From Propionibacteriaceae bacterium (GTDB lineage: Bacteria > Actinomycetota > Actinomycetes > Propionibacteriales > Propionibacteriaceae): a stretch of 64,000 nucleotides of DNA. Within the stretch, counting starts at the first letter, position 1. Each line of letters opens with the position of its first letter. The position numbers were made by a program, and so were the translations under genes. The notes under the pieces are model-generated. The model worked only from the letters and a program-made list of their open reading frames with translations, was not told the origin of the DNA and ran no database searches. Shown here piece after piece: positions 61,513-64,000 of this stretch. The stretch is from positions 62,001 through 126,000 of the forward strand of contig JAISJP010000019.1 of assembly GCA_031261455.1 (NCBI GenBank), given 5' to 3'.

Positions 61513-62430
61513 ATGGGGCACGAACATTCCCACGAGCCGCTCCCTACCAGTCTGACCAAATTCGCGCTGCTGAGCGTTGCGACGGCGTTGACCACGATGG
61601 GCATCAAGACGGTCGCTGCTTGGCTGACCGGCTCAATCTCGCTGCTGTCGGACGCGGCCGAGTCGATCATCAACCTAGTTGCCGCCGTGGTGACGCTGTT
61701 CGCCCTGCGACTGGCAGCCAAACCTGCCGATGAGGGACACCCGTTTGGTCACTCGAAGGCCGAATACCTGAGCGCGGCGGTCGAGGGTGCGATGATTCTG
61801 GTGGCCGCTGGGGCCATCATCTGGGCAGCAATCGAGCGGCTGATTACACCCCGGCTGCCCGAGCAACTCGGCATCGGAATGCTGATCTCGGTGGTGGCCG
61901 CGCTCATCAACGGCGGCGTGGCGCTCGTGCTCATCCGGGCGGGTCGCGCGCACTCCTCGTCAGCGCTCGTAGCCGATGGCAAACACCTGATGACCGACCT
62001 TGTGACTACGATCGCGGTGCTCGTGGGAGTCGGTTTAGTGTGGTTAACCGGCTGGGCCGTCCTTGACCCGATTGTCGCCATCCTTGCCGGACTGAACATC
62101 CTGTATACGGGATACGATCTAATTCGCGACTCCGCAAGCTCCCTGCTCGACGCCGCCCTCGGCGACGAAGATATGACCAAGGTTCACGCCGTCTTGGACG
62201 CCCACCTGCGTGAGGGCATAACGTATCACGCCCTGCGTTCCCGTGTCGCTGGCACGCAGCGTTTCCTCGATCTGCACATCAGCGTGCCCGGCGAGTGGAG
62301 CGTCGCAGCCGGTCATGCGCTGGCTGAGACGCTGAGTGATGAGCTGAGCACGGCACTGCCCCGACTTCAGGTGAGCGCCCACGTCGAACCCAGCCGTCCT
62401 GATGGTACCTGTCCTGACGATGCCCACTGA
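61513..62430 (+). CDS. Cation diffusion facilitator transporter
   Basis: Zn/Co/Fe-type metal efflux antiporter of the CDF family, 305 residues. A His-containing N-terminus (MGHEHSHEPL) is followed by six membrane helices. The helix II metal site is SISLLSDAAESIINLVA, the helix V site is SALVADGKHLMTDLVTTIAV (His and Asp), and a C-terminal cytosolic domain contains SRVAGTQRFLDLHISVPGEW. GGAG precedes the ATG closely. The metal is probably zinc, but DxxxE in helix II differs from the usual HxxxD, so another metal such as manganese or iron is possible. Confidence 0.92.
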   Translation: MGHEHSHEPLPTSLTKFALLSVATALTTMGIKTVAAWLTGSISLLSDAAESIINLVAAVVTLFALRLAAKPADEGHPFGHSKAEYLSAAVEGAMILVAAGAIIWAAIERLITPRLPEQLGIGMLISVVAALINGGVALVLIRAGRAHSSSALVADGKHLMTDLVTTIAVLVGVGLVWLTGWAVLDPIVAILAGLNILYTGYDLIRDSASSLLDAALGDEDMTKVHAVLDAHLREGITYHALRSRVAGTQRFLDLHISVPGEWSVAAGHALAETLSDELSTALPRLQVSAHVEPSRPDGTCPDDAH

Positions 62431-62544
62431 CGACGGTCAGTCACTTTGGGCTGTGGATGGGTTGCCGCCAATGGTGACGACCGAGAACTGACCGAAACCT
62501 GCGGCGTAAGTGGCCGTCGCACCCACCCAGGCGTCACAACATGG

Positions 62545-62550
62545 CAAAAT
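62545..62550 (+). promoter_or_regulatory. -10-like hexamer before dCMP deaminase gene
   Basis: CAAAAT is followed by 7 nt and the ATG at 62558, the spacing seen for leaderless genes elsewhere in the window. No -35 is evident. Confidence 0.3.
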
Positions 62551-62557
62551 AGCCGCT

Positions 62558-63001
62558 ATGGCTACCCGCGCTGTGCCCAGTTGGGACGAGTACTTTTTGA
62601 TGATCGCTGAGACAGTGAGCGCGCGCGCTAAGTGCGTGCGGCGGCAGGTGGGCGCGGTGCTCGTGGTGGACCGCCGCATCATCGCCACTGGCTACAACGG
62701 GGCCGCTCCGGGACGTCCGGATTGTCTGGACGGGGCCTGCCCGCGCGGTCGCCTCAGCTACGACGAGGTGCCCGCCTTCTCTGACTACGATGTTCCTGGC
62801 ACTCCCGGATTCTGCATCGCCATCCACGCCGAGGTAAATGCGCTACTGTTCGCCACTCGCGACACACAGGGCGCCGTTGCCTACATCACCGACCAGCCCT
62901 GCCCTGGATGTCGCAAGGCCTTGGCGGCTGCTGGGATTGCCCGTGCCGTCTGGCCTGAGGGCGAACTCCAAGCCGACGAATTGGTTGCCTGGGATTTGTA
63001 G
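62558..63001 (+). CDS. Deoxycytidylate (dCMP) deaminase family protein
   Basis: Zinc-dependent deaminase of about 147 residues, ComEB/dCMP-deaminase type. It has the start WDEYFLMIAETVSARAKCVR, the phosphate-loop RIIATGYNGAAPG, the zinc and proton-shuttle motif HAEVNALLF and the second zinc motif PCPGCRKAL. An extra Cys-rich loop (DCLDGACPRG) is also usual in this group. It converts dCMP to dUMP for dTMP synthesis. It is not the tRNA deaminase TadA, which lacks this N-terminal layout. The frame starts at 62510, but ATG 62558 is the natural start. Confidence 0.88.
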   Translation: MATRAVPSWDEYFLMIAETVSARAKCVRRQVGAVLVVDRRIIATGYNGAAPGRPDCLDGACPRGRLSYDEVPAFSDYDVPGTPGFCIAIHAEVNALLFATRDTQGAVAYITDQPCPGCRKALAAAGIARAVWPEGELQADELVAWDL

Positions 63002-63008
63002 ATCTGGT

Positions 63009-64000
63009 CTACTCGAATGTGGCTAGCCAGGTGCGTAGGGCTAGGGTGGCGCGGACGTCGTCTTCGTTGTATTCGAGGACGCGCTGCCCGGCGGCGGTGC
63101 GCGTAGGTTCGTCGTCACCGGTGATGGCCTCGTCGAACCAGGACTGGGAGTTTAGGCCGCTGGCCTCGGGGTCGCGCCATGAGAAACCTGCACCTGCGCT
63201 GGCTACCGCTTTGAGACCGAGGCCGTGAACGCCGAAGAAATGGCCTTTGACTACGGAGAATAGATCAACGAAACGGTCGCGGAACTCGCCTAGGAGTTGG
63301 CGGGCGCAGGGTTGGGCTTTGAACTTATCGATGTGGATGAGTTCGTAGTTAGAGTAATGGTAGACCAGCGCCTCGGGGTGTTCGCGTAGCGTGTCGGCCA
63401 GCCAGGTGAGGGCGCGTTTTGCGAGCGCACCTTCGGAGCGGACAGTCAGCGCCTCGAAGCGGGAGAAGTGCACGTAGTAGGGGTCCACGCCGTCTTCGCA
63501 GACCAAGAAGCCCCATAGGTAGACACGCCCGTCGCGTGATGTTTCGATGTCAAAATCGATCTCAAAGCTGGCGCGGGGCACGTTCATTGGGCCGGTGTCG
63601 CGGCGACGTTCCACCTCGACACCCTCATTGATGAGCCTGGCCCGGTGCGCGGCCAGTCGTAGACGCTCCTCTGCCTCCTGCTGGTGCCCGACCAGCGGCA
63701 GGTACTCGGGCAGCAGTTGGTCGAGGTTGGCAGCCGCAAGGTCGGCGACGGTGACCACGCCCAGTCCGCGCAGGGCCAGCGTCTCGTGAACGTCGAGTGG
63801 AGACTTGTCGATTTGGACGCTCAGGTCCGCCGCGCCCATGCGCTTCACACACGCGCTCCACCACTGGCAGCGCTTGCACTCGGGGATGCGAACTGGCTCC
63901 AGCATCAGCGTGGGATCGTCCGGAGTACCGTGATGAGCCTGCGTAGTGGTTGCCACCTTCACGCGGAATGCGAACTCGTGGTCGTAGCGCTCCAAGGCGC
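63009..64000 (-). CDS. TM0106-family RecB-like nuclease, partial
   Basis: C-terminal part of a larger minus-strand protein whose start lies beyond the window; about 330 residues are visible. A cysteine cluster (CKRCQWWSACVKR) like that of Cas4/RecB iron-sulfur nucleases is followed by a helix-hairpin-helix-like section (LDVHETLALRGLGVVTVADL). An RNase H-like exonuclease domain follows, with FEIDFDIETSRDGRVYLWGF (Asp-x-Glu), ALVYHYSNYELIHIDK and the late YNEDDVRATLALRTWL. This layout fits the actinobacterial TM0106/RNase_H_2 family. It ends 7 bp from the dCMP deaminase stop (convergent). Confidence 0.85.
   Translation of the reverse strand, partial: ALERYDHEFAFRVKVATTTQAHHGTPDDPTLMLEPVRIPECKRCQWWSACVKRMGAADLSVQIDKSPLDVHETLALRGLGVVTVADLAAANLDQLLPEYLPLVGHQQEAEERLRLAAHRARLINEGVEVERRRDTGPMNVPRASFEIDFDIETSRDGRVYLWGFLVCEDGVDPYYVHFSRFEALTVRSEGALAKRALTWLADTLREHPEALVYHYSNYELIHIDKFKAQPCARQLLGEFRDRFVDLFSVVKGHFFGVHGLGLKAVASAGAGFSWRDPEASGLNSQSWFDEAITGDDEPTRTAAGQRVLEYNEDDVRATLALRTWLATFE

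Noticed and set aside
62558..63001. tRNA adenosine deaminase TadA, which would pair with the gene at 9338
   Set aside because: The HAE and PCPGC motifs fit deaminases generally, but the N-terminal layout and the Cys-rich loop match dCMP deaminase.

Overview
The window reads as chromosomal DNA of a Gram-positive, high-GC actinobacterium (Actinomycetota). The evidence is a Tad/Flp locus followed by topA, tmk, holB and a RicT-type PSP1 gene, the same order as the mycobacterial Rv3660c-Rv3644c neighbourhood. Actinobacteria-type families also occur (DUF4244 pilin, Ssd, tRNA adenosine deaminase-associated protein, Holin-X, DUF6541, LysM-BTAD), along with an LPXTG protein and many apparently leaderless genes. 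I cannot name the genus. I see no prophage, insertion sequence, rRNA operon or CRISPR array.

Layout. 1-12.3 kb: housekeeping genes: racemase-family tail, nfo, a two-component system, aminotransferases, a CNNM/CBS membrane protein, ispH, patatin, upp, nth, a Nudix CoA pyrophosphatase. 12.3-17.6 kb: a large membrane protein, Holin-X protein, cobQ, a methyltransferase. 17.7-23.0 kb: Tad locus 1 (ssd, tadA, a fused tadB-tadC, DUF4244 pilin, two TadE-type genes). 23.2-32.2 kb: topA, tmk, holB, DoxX-like, ricT, a secreted TAP-type peptidase, tRNA-Thr. 33-36.6 kb: a thiamine ABC transporter behind a TPP riboswitch. 36.8-43.9 kb: LPXTG surface protein, radA, a membrane-anchored protein, tRNA-Glu, a GroEL-apical-domain-like protein, a DUF1684 protein. 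43.9-55.3 kb: an unusual 628-bp intergenic region, then Tad locus 2 (SAF/CpaB-like, TadZ-like, TadA/CpaF, TadB, TadC, Flp, two TadE-like, LysM-BTAD, beta-CASP nuclease). 55.5-64 kb: dnaB, an 860-bp intergenic region with DnaA-box-like sites, copZ-copA, purU, a CDF transporter, dCMP deaminase, and a RecB-like nuclease cut by the window edge.

How it fits together. The two Tad loci encode most of a type IVc pilus assembly machine, but no prepilin peptidase is in the window. Both transcription units of locus 1 carry the same promoter architecture: an inverted repeat of a TTATCCACAGG-like 11-mer with a 19-bp gap, then a CATTGT -10 hexamer at identical spacing. Two more copies of the 11-mer lie upstream of locus 2. 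The box contains a perfect DnaA-box 9-mer. This shared control element is the strongest candidate for an undescribed regulatory system here.

Other notable signals: a dispersed intergenic palindrome family whose arms change in a compensatory way; a small membrane-anchored protein resembling the GroEL apical domain; leaderless mini-ORFs at 4888 (coupled by TGATG to the CNNM gene) and 44040 (ahead of two strong hairpins); and an 11-bp hairpin around the stop codon of the flp gene.
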